Made by a program: the position numbers and the translations under genes. From Pseudomonas sp. UFMG81 (GTDB lineage: Bacteria; Pseudomonadota; Gammaproteobacteria; Pseudomonadales; Pseudomonadaceae), in assembly GCF_015354575.1 (NCBI RefSeq), contig NZ_JACAFQ010000001.1, positions 62,001-126,000 of the forward strand: 64,000 nucleotides of DNA, read 5' to 3'. Below, piece by piece: positions 25,364 to 36,908 of this stretch; the stretch's first letter is position 1, and each line of letters begins with the position of its first letter. The notes under the pieces were generated by a model, which saw only the letters and a list, made by a program, of their open reading frames with translations, did not search any database and was not told the origin of the DNA.

Positions 25364-25840
25364 ATGCAGCCGTTCACCCATGCGCCACAGCCAACCCAGC
25401 TACCGTTGTTCGAGGCCTTTCTCGCCCAACCTGTGCTGCCGGGCCTCAAGCCCAGCGCACAACCGCGCAAGAGTAGCCAGAACGAGCTGTTCAGCGAACT
25501 GACCCTGCGCGGTGCCCCCGGGCACTGCCAGAGCCTGCTGGCCCCAATACTGCGCGAACTCAGCGAAGAAGACGACAGCCGCTGGCTGACCCTCATCGCT
25601 CCACCCGCCAGCCTGACACAAGCCTGGCTGCGCGACGCTGGCCTGAACCGCGAACGCATCCTGCTGCTGCAGCCCGGCGGCAACCAGACCGCGTTGCAAT
25701 TGGCCTGCGAAGCGCTACGCCTGGGGCGCAGCCATACCGTGGTGAGCTGGCTGGGTAACATCAACAGTGGCGCCCGCCAGCAACTGCTGCGTGCAGCCGC
25801 CCTCGGAAATGCACAAAGCCTGAACGTCCGCCTCGGCTGA
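25364..25840 (+). CDS. sulA: SOS-induced cell-division inhibitor SulA
   Basis: A 158-residue protein of the SulA family, which blocks FtsZ polymerisation during the SOS response. The recognisable part is the C-terminal half (SRWLTLIAPPASLTQAWLRD, ILLLQPGGNQTALQLACEAL, GRSHTVVSWLG), which matches the RecA-like SulA fold. The first 45 residues are Pro/Gln-rich and variable. It has no LexA box of its own; the 13-base spacing from lexA puts it under the lexA promoter. GAGGAGG lies just before its ATG. The terminator hairpin overlaps its last codons. Confidence 0.88.
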   Translation: MQPFTHAPQPTQLPLFEAFLAQPVLPGLKPSAQPRKSSQNELFSELTLRGAPGHCQSLLAPILRELSEEDDSRWLTLIAPPASLTQAWLRDAGLNRERILLLQPGGNQTALQLACEALRLGRSHTVVSWLGNINSGARQQLLRAAALGNAQSLNVRLG

Positions 25841-25858
25841 CGTTCAGGCTTTGCCTGT
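25815..25858 (+). terminator. Terminator overlapping the end of sulA
   Basis: AAAGCCTGAACGTC (25815-25828) and GACGTTCAGGCTTT (25839-25852) form a perfect 14-base stem with a 10-base loop. The left arm is inside the sulA coding sequence and the loop and start of the right arm cover its last codons and stop. A T-rich stretch follows at about 25860-25866. Confidence 0.8.
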
Positions 25859-25891
25859 GATCTTTTTGCAACTGTGGGCGCGTAGCGTCAC

Positions 25892-26125
25892 TCAGTGAAG
25901 AACTCGCGGCCCTTCTTCACGCTCGAAATCCCCTTCGACAAGCCGGCCGGCCATCTGCACGCCAACGCTGAGCATGGCCTTGGCCACTTCCACATGCTGT
26001 CCTTGCAGGAATACCTTGGCATCCTCGGAGAAATCCAGGGTCACCAGGGAACCTTCATCCTCGGCGCGGCGCAGCTCGATCCGGCCATCAGGCAACTCGA
26101 CAATTTCTAGAAAGGACGTGGACAT
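25892..26125 (-). CDS. Conserved small acidic protein of unknown function
   Basis: A 77-residue cytoplasmic protein (MSTSFLEIVELPDGRIELRR, then an acidic middle and VEVAKAMLSVGVQMAGRLVE). The beta-rich start and helical second half look like a compact domain. The length, coding pattern and conserved feel of the sequence support a real gene; pseudomonads often carry a similar protein at this place between sulA and topA. There are no catalytic motifs. It starts 52 bases downstream of the DUF6586 gene, so the two may be cotranscribed. The function is unknown. Confidence 0.75.
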   Translation of the reverse strand: MSTSFLEIVELPDGRIELRRAEDEGSLVTLDFSEDAKVFLQGQHVEVAKAMLSVGVQMAGRLVEGDFEREEGPRVLH

Positions 26126-26177
26126 AAAGGGGCCTGCGTTTCACGAAAGGTCCGTAGTGTAACAGCCAACACGGCTG

Positions 26178-26693
26178 TCAGCACTCACTCAACGCGTCGC
26201 GGAATCGTCTCACCAAGCCTTTCAGGTTGCCGCGCCAGCTTTCAAGCTCCTCTCGCGACAGGGCTGGATGCTCAGGCTCGTCGAGGTTGACCGCCTGGAT
26301 CAGGGGTTGGGTGACGTCAGTTTTCGGGGCCTTTTTCGCGACCGGTGGTCGGAACAAATCAGCATAAGCACCGAGCAATTGCGCAAGCCACGTTTCACGC
26401 TGGCGAACCAGTTCAAGCATCTCGGCGACTTCGGGGATGGCGATACTGTTCAGCGCATCGTCGGCGAGCGCCTGCTCGACCGTGGCCACCACCGGCAGGC
26501 GGTAGAACCCCCCAATTTCGTGGCACAGCCCCAGCAGCGCGCCGTACAGGTGGAACAGCGCCGACTCGCGCTCCGCCTGGACCAGGCCCTGGGCGTTCAT
26601 GGCCTGGCTCTGCTCAGCCTTGGCCATGGACTCCAGTGCGAGGCCTGCGAAGAACAGTTTCTGGTTGGTGCGGGTATAGAGTTCCTGGGCCAT
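26178..26693 (-). CDS. DUF6586 family protein
   Basis: A 171-residue, mainly helical cytoplasmic protein of the pseudomonad DUF6586 type. It has ELYTRTNQKLFFAGLALESM at the start, a hydrophobic core FHLYGALLGLCHEIGGFYRL, a Pro/Lys linker (about 118-135) and a short C-terminal helix LESWRGNLKGLVRRFRDAL. Start ATG 26693 is preferred over ATG 26699, because GGGAGG is then 8 bases upstream rather than 2. The function is unknown. It lies downstream of topA on the same strand, with a REP doublet in the 145-base gap. Confidence 0.78.
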   Translation of the reverse strand: MAQELYTRTNQKLFFAGLALESMAKAEQSQAMNAQGLVQAERESALFHLYGALLGLCHEIGGFYRLPVVATVEQALADDALNSIAIPEVAEMLELVRQRETWLAQLLGAYADLFRPPVAKKAPKTDVTQPLIQAVNLDEPEHPALSREELESWRGNLKGLVRRFRDALSEC

Positions 26694-26767
26694 TGTCATG
26701 ACCTCCCGTGGGCTGCAAGCGATAACGCAGTTTCGTGGATTGCCCAGCTCTACCGCAAGTACAAACG

Positions 26768-26822
26768 ATCGCGGGGCAAGCCCGCTCCCACAGGTTCAGT
26801 GGGAGCGGGCTTGCCCCGCGAT
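26768..26822. repeat. REP doublet (inverted pair)
   Basis: ATCGCGGGGCAAGCCCGCTC, continuing CCACA, is followed after a few bases by the inverse TGGGAGCGGGCTTGCCCCGC, continuing GAT. It lies just past the topA stop and probably forms a stable hairpin in the mRNA end. Confidence 0.9.
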
Positions 26823-26838
26823 GGGGTAGACGCCTGAA

Positions 26839-29448
26839 TCAGCGCTTGTCTTCTACTTTCCAGGCACCGCCGTCATAGAAGGCTTTCCAGCCGGTCGGCT
26901 TGCCATCGACCTCGGACTGCACGTACTGCTCCTTGGTCTTGCGGCTGTAGCGAATCACCGCCGGGCGGCCGTCCGGATCCTTCTGCGGGGCATCGCAGAG
27001 GAAGTGGTACTTCGGATCGATCTCGTGCTTGTGCGGCACGATCTCCAGCACCAGTGGCGCGCGAGTCTCGCGGTTCTTGGGGAACTGGCTGGCGGCCAGG
27101 AACAGGCCCGAAGCACCATCACGCAGCACGTAAGTGTCGTCGACCTTCTCGCACTTGAGCTCCGGCATGTCCACCTTGTCCATCTTCGGTGGCGCCGCCT
27201 CGCCGCTCTTGAGCAGCTTGCGGGTGTTCTTGCACGCAGCGTTAGTGCAACCGAAAAACTTACCGAAACGGCCGGTCTTGAGCTGCATCTCGCTACCGCA
27301 CTTGTCGCACTCCAGGCTCGGCCCTTCGTAGCCCTTGATGCGGTAGCTACCCTCTTCGATCTCGTAGCCGGCGCAATCCGGGTTGTTACCGCAGATATGC
27401 AGCTTGCGCTTCTCGTCGAGCAGGTAGGCATCCATCGCTGTGGCGCAGATCGGGCAACGGTGCTTGCCGCGCAGCACCAGCGACTCCGATTCGCCCTCAT
27501 CGTCCGCGGCGATCTCGTCGCCCGGCACCAGGTTGACGGTGGCCTTGCAACGCTCCTTCGGCGGCAGGCTGTAGCCGGAACAACCCAGGAACACACCGGT
27601 GGAGGCGGTGCGGATCATCATCGGCCGGCCGCATTCCTTGCACGCGATGTTGGTCAGCGTCGGCTGATTGGCACGCATGCCGTTCTCGGCAGATTCGGCG
27701 GTTTGCAGCTTTTTGCTGAAATCACCGTAGAACTCGTCGAGGACGTTCTTCCAGTCGCGTTCGCCCTGGGCCACATCATCGAGGTTTTCTTCCATGCCGG
27801 CGGTGAAGCCGTAGTCCATCAGATTGGCGAAGCTCTCGGACAAGCGCTCGGTGACGATGTCACCCATCTTTTCGGAGTAGAAGCGACGGTTGTGCAACGT
27901 CACATAGCCGCGATCCTGAATGGTCGAGATGATCGCCGCATAGGTCGACGGGCGACCGATACCGCGCTTTTCCATCTCCTTGACCAGGCTGGCTTCGGTG
28001 AAGCGCGCCGGGGGTTTGGTGAAGTGCTGGCTGGGGTCGATCTGGATCAGCTTGAGCACTTCGCCCTGGGCCATGTCCGGCAGCACATCGTCTTCGCCTG
28101 GCTTGCTCTGCTGCGGCAGTACGCGGGTGTAGCCGTCGAACTTGAGGATGCGGCCCTTGGCACGCAGCTCGAAGTTACCGGCTGCCACGGTGACGCTGGT
28201 GGACAGGTACTGCGCCGGCGGCATCTGGCAGGCCAGGAACTGGCGCCAGATCAGCTCGTACAGGCGCTCGGCATCGCGCTCCATGCCACTGAGCTTGGTC
28301 GGGTGGGTGTTGACGTCGGACGGGCGGATCGCCTCGTGCGCTTCCTGTGCCCCTTCCTTGCTGCCGTAGACGATGGGTGCGGCCGGCAGGTACTGCTTGC
28401 CGAATTCTTTTTCGATGTAGCTGCGCGCCATCTCGACCGCATCGGTCGACAGGTTGGTCGAGTCGGTACGCATGTAGGTGATGTAGCCAGCTTCGTACAG
28501 ACGCTGGGCCATCATCATGGTCTTCTTCACCCCGAAGCCCAGGCGGTTGCTCGCCGCCTGCTGCAGGGTGGAGGTGATGAACGGCGCCGACGGCTTGCTG
28601 CTGGTCGGGCGGTCTTCGCGCTTGCTCACGCTGTAGCTGGAAGCCTTCAGCTTCTCCAGCGCGGCCATGGCCTGGGCTTCGTTGAGCGGCTTGAACGCCT
28701 CACCGTTTTCGCGCGCCACTTCGAAACGCACCTTGGCGTTCTTGGCGGTGCCCAGGTCGGCGTGGACCTCCCAGTATTCTTCGGGGATGAACGCGCGGAT
28801 CTCACGCTCACGCTCGACCACCAGTTTCACTGCCACCGACTGCACACGGCCGGCGGACAGCCCGCGGGCGATCTTGGCCCACAGCAGTGGCGACACCATG
28901 TAGCCCACCACGCGATCGAGGAAACGGCGTGCCTGCTGGGCGTTGACCCGATCGATGTCGAGCTCGCCCGGCTGCGAGAACGCTTCCTGGATGGCTTTCT
29001 TGGTGATCTCGTTGAACACCACGCGCTTGTAACGGCTGTCGTCACCACCGATGGCTTCGCGCAGGTGCCAGGCAATAGCTTCCCCCTCGCGATCCAAGTC
29101 GGTTGCGAGATAGATGGTGTCGGCATCCTTGGCCAGGCGGCGCAGTTCTTCGATCACCTTCTCCTTGCCAGGAAGGATCTCGTACTTGGCCTTCCAGCCG
29201 GCCTCGGGGTCGACACCCATGCGCGCAACCAGCGTGCGCCGGGCCTTCTCCTTCGGCGTCAGGGCCGGTGCTTCGGCCGCGGCCTTGCCGCGCTTGGCCG
29301 CCGGTTCCTTGCTCGCACTGGCGGAACCGCTGGTGGGGAGGTCGCGGATATGGCCGATACTCGACTTCACCACGTACTGGTTACCCAGGTACTTGTTGAT
29401 GGTCTTGGCCTTGGCCGGGGATTCCACAATGACCAGCGATTTGCCCAT
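26839..29448 (-). CDS. topA: DNA topoisomerase I TopA
   Basis: An 869-residue type IA topoisomerase that relaxes negative supercoils. The Toprim domain opens with [20 protein letters not shown] and includes [17 protein letters not shown]. The catalytic tyrosine is Tyr325 in [13 protein letters not shown]. The C-terminus has three cysteine clusters for zinc ribbons (CKECGRP...[11 protein letters not shown]...[15 protein letters not shown]...CTNAAC) and ends in a basic tail. There is an insertion of Lys/Ala-rich low-complexity sequence near residues 45-65 ([20 protein letters not shown]) inside the Toprim region. The start ATG 29448 gives the family N-terminus. Confidence 0.98.
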   Translation of the reverse strand: MGKSLVIVESPAKAKTINKYLGNQYVVKSSIGHIRDLPTSGSASASKEPAAKRGKAAAEAPALTPKEKARRTLVARMGVDPEAGWKAKYEILPGKEKVIEELRRLAKDADTIYLATDLDREGEAIAWHLREAIGGDDSRYKRVVFNEITKKAIQEAFSQPGELDIDRVNAQQARRFLDRVVGYMVSPLLWAKIARGLSAGRVQSVAVKLVVEREREIRAFIPEEYWEVHADLGTAKNAKVRFEVARENGEAFKPLNEAQAMAALEKLKASSYSVSKREDRPTSSKPSAPFITSTLQQAASNRLGFGVKKTMMMAQRLYEAGYITYMRTDSTNLSTDAVEMARSYIEKEFGKQYLPAAPIVYGSKEGAQEAHEAIRPSDVNTHPTKLSGMERDAERLYELIWRQFLACQMPPAQYLSTSVTVAAGNFELRAKGRILKFDGYTRVLPQQSKPGEDDVLPDMAQGEVLKLIQIDPSQHFTKPPARFTEASLVKEMEKRGIGRPSTYAAIISTIQDRGYVTLHNRRFYSEKMGDIVTERLSESFANLMDYGFTAGMEENLDDVAQGERDWKNVLDEFYGDFSKKLQTAESAENGMRANQPTLTNIACKECGRPMMIRTASTGVFLGCSGYSLPPKERCKATVNLVPGDEIAADDEGESESLVLRGKHRCPICATAMDAYLLDEKRKLHICGNNPDCAGYEIEEGSYRIKGYEGPSLECDKCGSEMQLKTGRFGKFFGCTNAACKNTRKLLKSGEAAPPKMDKVDMPELKCEKVDDTYVLRDGASGLFLAASQFPKNRETRAPLVLEIVPHKHEIDPKYHFLCDAPQKDPDGRPAVIRYSRKTKEQYVQSEVDGKPTGWKAFYDGGAWKVEDKR

Positions 29449-29548
29449 GGATCGGAGTATTCCTGAATCTGAAGATGAAAAACGCGTCAGGTGCCGGACG
29501 CGGCACCGCTATATATAGTGGCGAAACAGCGAGGTCAAGCTTGGCGCT

Positions 29549-29800
29549 TCATTCGCTCGCCTTGGCCAGCAGCGCGGACAGCCCGTCGTCGGCCTTGACC
29601 AAAGCAAAGCGTGGCACCTGCTCGCCGTCAACCTCGACAGACTCGAGGAACATCGAAAGCGGCCGCACCCACAGGCCAAATTCGCCGTACAGGGCCTGGT
29701 AGAACACCACCCACTCCTCGGTCTCGGAATGGCGCGCAGCGCCGAACACACGATACTCGGGGCCCTTGTAGTGCCGGTACACACCGGGTTGTATCTGCAT
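29549..29800 (-). CDS. DUF1653 domain protein
   Basis: An 83-residue protein consisting of one DUF1653 domain: MQIQPGVYRHYKGPEYRVFG at the start, then HSETEEWVVFYQALYGEFGL and VRPLSMFLESVEVDG. DUF1653 is a small beta-rich domain of unknown function found widely in bacteria. ATG 29800 is preferred to ATG 29821 because it gives the standard family start and has a GAGGCGGGA ribosome site. It lies between fadA and topA on the same strand, separated from fadA by a strong terminator. Confidence 0.88.
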   Translation of the reverse strand: MQIQPGVYRHYKGPEYRVFGAARHSETEEWVVFYQALYGEFGLWVRPLSMFLESVEVDGEQVPRFALVKADDGLSALLAKASE

Positions 29801-29825
29801 GTCGTCCCGCCTCTTGAACAAATCC

Positions 29826-29861
29826 TGTAAAAAACAAAAACCGGGGCACAGGGCCCCGGTT
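29826..29861 (-). terminator. Intrinsic terminator of fadBA
   Basis: On the minus strand AACCGGGGC pairs with GCCCCGGTT and is followed by TTTTTGTTTTTT. It starts 18 bases after the fadA stop codon. Confidence 0.92.
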
Positions 29862-29878
29862 GCTGCCTTGCAACGCGA

Positions 29879-31069
<1,191 letters not shown>

Positions 31070-31085
31070 CTAGCTCGTGGGGCGC

Positions 31086-33233
<2,148 letters not shown>

Positions 33234-33365
33234 CAACTGATCTCCACGATATGGAAGCTGAACTGTACACGCCGATCGCTGGCGAAAGAGCCGGTTGGTC
33301 CGAGCCCTGTCCCAGGCACACCCGTCGGCGCGCTAATCGGGATTCTGTAAGAGCCGTCTGACATA

Positions 33366-33435
33366 CAAACGCTCAATTCATACGCCCGTTTGATTCGGGT
33401 GTGCACACATTCTCCGAAAAGAACGGCGTTGTCAA
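33366..33435 (-). promoter_or_regulatory. Candidate fadBA promoter with PsrA-like half-sites
   Basis: A perfect TTGACA -35 lies at 33430-33435 on the minus strand, with a weak GAATGT 17 bases on. Downstream of it are half-sites GTTTG (33388-33392) and CAAAC (33366-33370) as an inverted pair, but 17 bases apart instead of the usual 2-4. This is suggestive only. Confidence 0.35.
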
Positions 33436-33651
33436 ATGCTCTCAAGCACCTTGGAAACGCGACTTTCCGGTCATCTTGCATCCGCCGGGTACGAAACATG
33501 ATGACAGTGATCGCCGACCATTCATGTCAGCGATCGACTCAAAAGAAGGCCTGACGGCAACTGTTTTTAAACGCGCCGCCCCACAATGGCTACACTGGCA
33601 ATTGTTGAAAATGTTTCCGGCCTGCCTGGCCTTTTTCTGCGCTGCAGAACG

Positions 33652-33695
33652 CACAGCGGCGCGCAGGAGCCTTCAAGCTCCTGCGCGCCGCTGTG
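33652..33695. terminator. Perfect 19-base hairpin
   Basis: Arms 33652-33670 and 33677-33695 (CACAGCGGCGCGCAGGAGC and its exact inverse) flank a CTTCAA loop. It sits 16 bases past the stop of the gene at 33711-34148, so it probably ends that transcript, although there is no T-run. Confidence 0.6.
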
Positions 33696-33710
33696 TCGTT
33701 GAGGGGTAGG

Positions 33711-34148
33711 TCAAGCGAGGGTTTCGAGCACCCTGGCAATATCCTGCAAAACAGAGCTTTCGCCACGCTCCGACCAATACAGGGCGATCATGCGGGTGTC
33801 GGCCTCGACTTTGTAGACGCTCTCGGGCAAGCCAGCAAAGGCTTCAGCCAGGCGCGCATCCTCGCAGGGTTCGCGCCACTGGTTCCACCAGACGCCCGGC
33901 GCAACCTGCCAGTAGCACCAGCTGTCCCCCCTGCCCTTGCGTCGGGCCCGATGGTACTGCGGGCATGGGCTGGGCGGCTCCTTTTCCAGCCAGTGCGGCC
34001 ACTGCTGGGGGGTCAGCTGCATGGCCAAGCCCATGCGCCGCCCCTCCAGGCGCAGGTTCATCTGCTGGCTCTGCTTGCGCGAGGGGCGCAGCCAGACCAA
34101 CGGGCTCAGCACCACCGCAAGGATTGACACCACCAGCCATACCGTCAT
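33711..34148 (-). CDS. Single-pass membrane protein of unknown function
   Basis: A 145-residue protein from ATG 34148 with one N-terminal membrane helix (MTVWLVVSILAVVLSPLVWL) followed by a cytoplasmic part rich in Trp, Arg and Gln (SRKQSQQMNLRLEGRRMGLA, QWPHWLEKE, VWWNQWREPCED). Such proteins are common in Pseudomonas and are sometimes labelled YajC-like because of size and topology; no YajC motif is evident. It diverges from uspA with 111 bases between starts. The function is unknown. Confidence 0.72.
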   Translation of the reverse strand: MTVWLVVSILAVVLSPLVWLRPSRKQSQQMNLRLEGRRMGLAMQLTPQQWPHWLEKEPPSPCPQYHRARRKGRGDSWCYWQVAPGVWWNQWREPCEDARLAEAFAGLPESVYKVEADTRMIALYWSERGESSVLQDIARVLETLA

Positions 34149-34259
34149 ATCTGTAGACCTTATAAAGCGTTGCAAATGAGCGGGTTACTCAGGATTCACG
34201 GAAGACCCGCGCGAAAGCGACCATACTTCTACTTATCGCGAATGTCAGGAGTACTGCTC

Positions 34260-34703
34260 ATGTCCTACGAACATCTTCTGGTCGCTGTCGACCTGACCGA
34301 AGAATGCGACCCGGTGATCAAGCGCGCCATGAAGATCGCCGAGCCCACGGGCGCGAAGGTTTCCCTGGTGCATATCGTCGAACCGATGGCCATGGCATTC
34401 GGCGGGGACGTGCCCATGGACCTCTCGCAACTGCAGCAGCAGCAGTTCGACCAGGCCAAGGAGCGCATGGATCGTCTGTTCAACAAGTATCCGGACATCC
34501 AGCGCGGCGATTCGCACCTGACCTACGGCCAGCCTCGCCAGGAAATCCACCAGTTGGCCAAGGATCAGAACTGCGACCTGATCGTGGTCGGCAGCCATGG
34601 CCGCCATGGTTTGGCGTTGTTGCTGGGCTCCACCGCCAACGATGTATTGCACGGGGCGCCGTGCGACGTGCTGGCGGTGCGCTTGCAGAAAAAGAGTGAG
34701 TGA
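34260..34703 (+). CDS. Universal stress protein, UspA family
   Basis: A 147-residue cytoplasmic protein of the Usp fold. It opens MSYEHLLVAVDLTEECDPVI, with the Asp of VAVDLT in the ATP-binding position, and closes with the nucleotide-binding signature IVVGSHGRHGLALLLGSTAN (the G-x2-G-x9-G-S/T pattern). It is therefore predicted to bind ATP. Start ATG 34260 with AGGAG eight bases upstream. It is monocistronic and convergent with uup. Induction by stress or growth arrest is a family expectation. Confidence 0.93.
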   Translation: MSYEHLLVAVDLTEECDPVIKRAMKIAEPTGAKVSLVHIVEPMAMAFGGDVPMDLSQLQQQQFDQAKERMDRLFNKYPDIQRGDSHLTYGQPRQEIHQLAKDQNCDLIVVGSHGRHGLALLLGSTANDVLHGAPCDVLAVRLQKKSE

Positions 34704-34710
34704 TACCGTT

Positions 34711-34764
34711 ATCGCGGGGCAAGCCCGCTCCCACAAGCTGCATGGGAGCGGGCTTGCCCCGCGA
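34711..34764. repeat. REP doublet (inverted pair)
   Basis: ATCGCGGGGCAAGCCCGCTC and its inverse GAGCGGGCTTGCCCCGCGA face each other across CCCACAAGCTGCATGG. It occupies almost all of the gap between the convergent uspA and uup genes and ends 6 bases before the uup stop. Confidence 0.9.
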
Positions 34765-34769
34765 CTTTC

Positions 34770-36701
34770 TCAGCCTTCCAGCTCGGCCCAGCGCTCCACC
34801 AGCGCGTCCAGCTCACCCTGCAGCTTTTCCAGCTTGGCCAGCACGGCGGATGTTTCGCCGATTGGGCGCTGGTAGAAGCTTGCACCACTGACCTCTTCCT
34901 GCAACCCGGCCATCTGCTGTTCAATGACATCGATCTGCCCAGGCAACGCTTCGAGCTCGCGCTGCAGCTTGTAGCTGAGCTTCTTCTTGCTGGCATCCGC
35001 GGCCGGAGCGGCAACGGCGGCAGGCGCCACCTCTTCCACCGGTTTTTCAACCACGGCGCTGTTGAGTTCGGACTTGCCGCCCTTGCTCTCGGTCACGCCC
35101 AGCAACTTCGGCGAGCCACCCTGGCGAATCCAGTCCTCGTAGCCACCGACGTACTCGCGCACGCGCCCCTCGCCCTCGAACACCAGGGTGCTGGTGACCA
35201 CGTTGTCGAGGAAGGCCCGGTCGTGGCTGACCATCAGCACCGTGCCCTTGTAGTTGGACAACACCTCTTCGAGCAGCTCGAGGGTCTCCACGTCCAGGTC
35301 GTTGGTCGGTTCGTCCAGCACCAGCAGGTTGGCCGGCTTGCTGAACAGCTTGGCCAGCAGCAGCCGCGCGCGCTCGCCACCGGACAGCGCCTTGACCGGC
35401 GTGCGCGCACGCTGCGGGCTGAACAGGAAGTCGCCGAGGTAGCTGAGCACATGGCGGTTCTGGCCGTCGATCTCGATGAAATCGCGACCTTCGGCGAGGT
35501 TGTCGATAACCGTCTTTTCCAGGTCCAGCTGATGGCGCATCTGGTCGAAATAGGCGACTTCCAGCTTGGTACCCACCTCGACCTTGCCCGCGGTCGGCTG
35601 CAGATCACCCAGCATCAACTTGAGCAAGGTGGTCTTGCCGGTACCGTTGGCACCCAGCAGACCGATACGGTCCTGGCGCTGCAGCACCATGGAAAAGTCC
35701 TTGACCAGCTTGGGCCCGCCCTGATGCGCGAAGCTGACGTCTTCCAGCACCATCACCTGCTTGCCGGACTTGTCCGCCACTTCGATCTGGATATTGGCCT
35801 TGCCTTGGCGCTCGCGGCGCTCGCCGCGCTCCACGCGCAGCGCCTTGAGCGCACGCACGCGGCCCTCGTTGCGGGTACGGCGCGCCTTGATGCCCTGGCG
35901 GATCCACACTTCCTCCTGGGCCAGGCGCTTGTCGAACAGCGCGTTGGCGGTCTCTTCAGCGGCGAGTGCGGCCTCCTTGTGCACCAGGAAGCTGGCATAG
36001 TCACCGTTCCAGTCGATCAGGCCACCACGGTCCAGTTCAAGAATGCGCGTGGCCAGGTTCTGCAGGAACGAACGGTCGTGGGTGATGAACAGCACCGCCC
36101 CGTTGAAGCTGCTCAGGGCTTCTTCCAACCAGGCGATGGCACCGATATCCAGATGGTTGGTCGGCTCGTCGAGCAGCAGCAGGTCCGGCTCGGACACCAA
36201 CGCCTGGGCCAGCAGGACGCGGCGGCGCCAGCCGCCGGACAGCTCGGCCAGGGTCTTGTCGGCCGGCAGTTGCAGGCGGCTCAGGGTACTTTCGACCACC
36301 TGCTGCAGGCGCCAGCCATCGCGGGCCTCCAGTTCGTGCTGGACATGCATCAGCTTGTCCAGGTCTTCGGCAGTGTGGATGTTCTGGCTCAGGTGGTGAT
36401 ACTCGGCCAGCAGTTCACCCACACCATCGAGGCCTGCGGCCACCACGTCGAATACGCTGCGTTCGTCGGCCACCGGCAGCTCCTGCGGCAGCTCGCCAAT
36501 CTTCAGGCCCGGCGCACGCCAGACGTCGCCGTCATCAGGCTTCTGCTCGCCCTTGACCAGGCGCAGCATGCTCGACTTGCCCGTACCGTTGCGGCCGATG
36601 ATGCACACCCGCTCACCACGGGCGATTTGCCAGGAAACCTTGTCCAGCAGCGGCATGGCGCCGAACGCGAGGGACACATCGCTGAATTTGAGCAGGGTCA
36701 T
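34770..36701 (-). CDS. uup: ABC-F family ATPase Uup
   Basis: A 643-residue cytoplasmic protein with two ABC domains and no membrane part. First Walker A is IGRNGTGKSSML and signature LSGGWRRRVLLAQAL; the second pair is LGANGTGKTTLLK and LSGGERARLLLAKLF. A basic linker (about 230-310, ARRTRNEGRVRALKALRVER) joins them. The C-terminal Ala/Val-rich linker and coiled coil (KLSYKLQRELEALPGQIDVI to the end) are diagnostic of Uup among ABC-F proteins. Uup binds ribosomes and DNA junctions and reduces precise transposon excision in E. coli. Start ATG 36701 with GGAG six bases upstream. Confidence 0.9.
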   Translation of the reverse strand: MTLLKFSDVSLAFGAMPLLDKVSWQIARGERVCIIGRNGTGKSSMLRLVKGEQKPDDGDVWRAPGLKIGELPQELPVADERSVFDVVAAGLDGVGELLAEYHHLSQNIHTAEDLDKLMHVQHELEARDGWRLQQVVESTLSRLQLPADKTLAELSGGWRRRVLLAQALVSEPDLLLLDEPTNHLDIGAIAWLEEALSSFNGAVLFITHDRSFLQNLATRILELDRGGLIDWNGDYASFLVHKEAALAAEETANALFDKRLAQEEVWIRQGIKARRTRNEGRVRALKALRVERGERRERQGKANIQIEVADKSGKQVMVLEDVSFAHQGGPKLVKDFSMVLQRQDRIGLLGANGTGKTTLLKLMLGDLQPTAGKVEVGTKLEVAYFDQMRHQLDLEKTVIDNLAEGRDFIEIDGQNRHVLSYLGDFLFSPQRARTPVKALSGGERARLLLAKLFSKPANLLVLDEPTNDLDVETLELLEEVLSNYKGTVLMVSHDRAFLDNVVTSTLVFEGEGRVREYVGGYEDWIRQGGSPKLLGVTESKGGKSELNSAVVEKPVEEVAPAAVAAPAADASKKKLSYKLQRELEALPGQIDVIEQQMAGLQEEVSGASFYQRPIGETSAVLAKLEKLQGELDALVERWAELEG

Positions 36702-36908
36702 GATCATCTCCAAAAACCGGGCGCGCATTCTACCCGACTTGCCCCCGGTCGGCATCAAGGGCGCATGGCCAGCAGCCCTGCGTCGGATAACAACTCGATA
36801 CAAGCACAGTGCTTTCACCGCCCCCCGGCAAACGGCTAAGCTAGGCAGTAATACCCAACAGTGCTGGCTCCGCCGTCACTCTCAATGGTTCAACTGCCCG
36901 GACGTATC

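Larger units (their letters stand above)
33234..33710. other. Gene-free stretch upstream of fadB
   Basis: A 477-base region between fadB and a hypothetical gene on the same strand. It holds the candidate fadBA promoter and a long perfect hairpin (33652-33695). Short open readings here have no ribosome site and no coding pattern. The AT content is higher than in the neighbours, as expected of a regulatory region. Confidence 0.6.

Noticed and set aside
24742..25840. lexA and sulA as part of a prophage or SOS mutagenesis cassette (imuB-dnaE2)
   Set aside because: No imuB, dnaE2 or phage genes are adjacent. The neighbours are core genes.
27004..29466. An 820-codon open reading opposite topA, and similar long ones opposite fadB, uup, acnA and aer
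   Set aside because: All are antisense shadows of confident genes, with low-complexity composition and no ribosome sites.
33401..33709. A 102-codon reading in the fadB upstream region
   Set aside because: It has no ribosome site, no recognisable sequence, and ends inside a perfect hairpin. It is more likely regulatory DNA.
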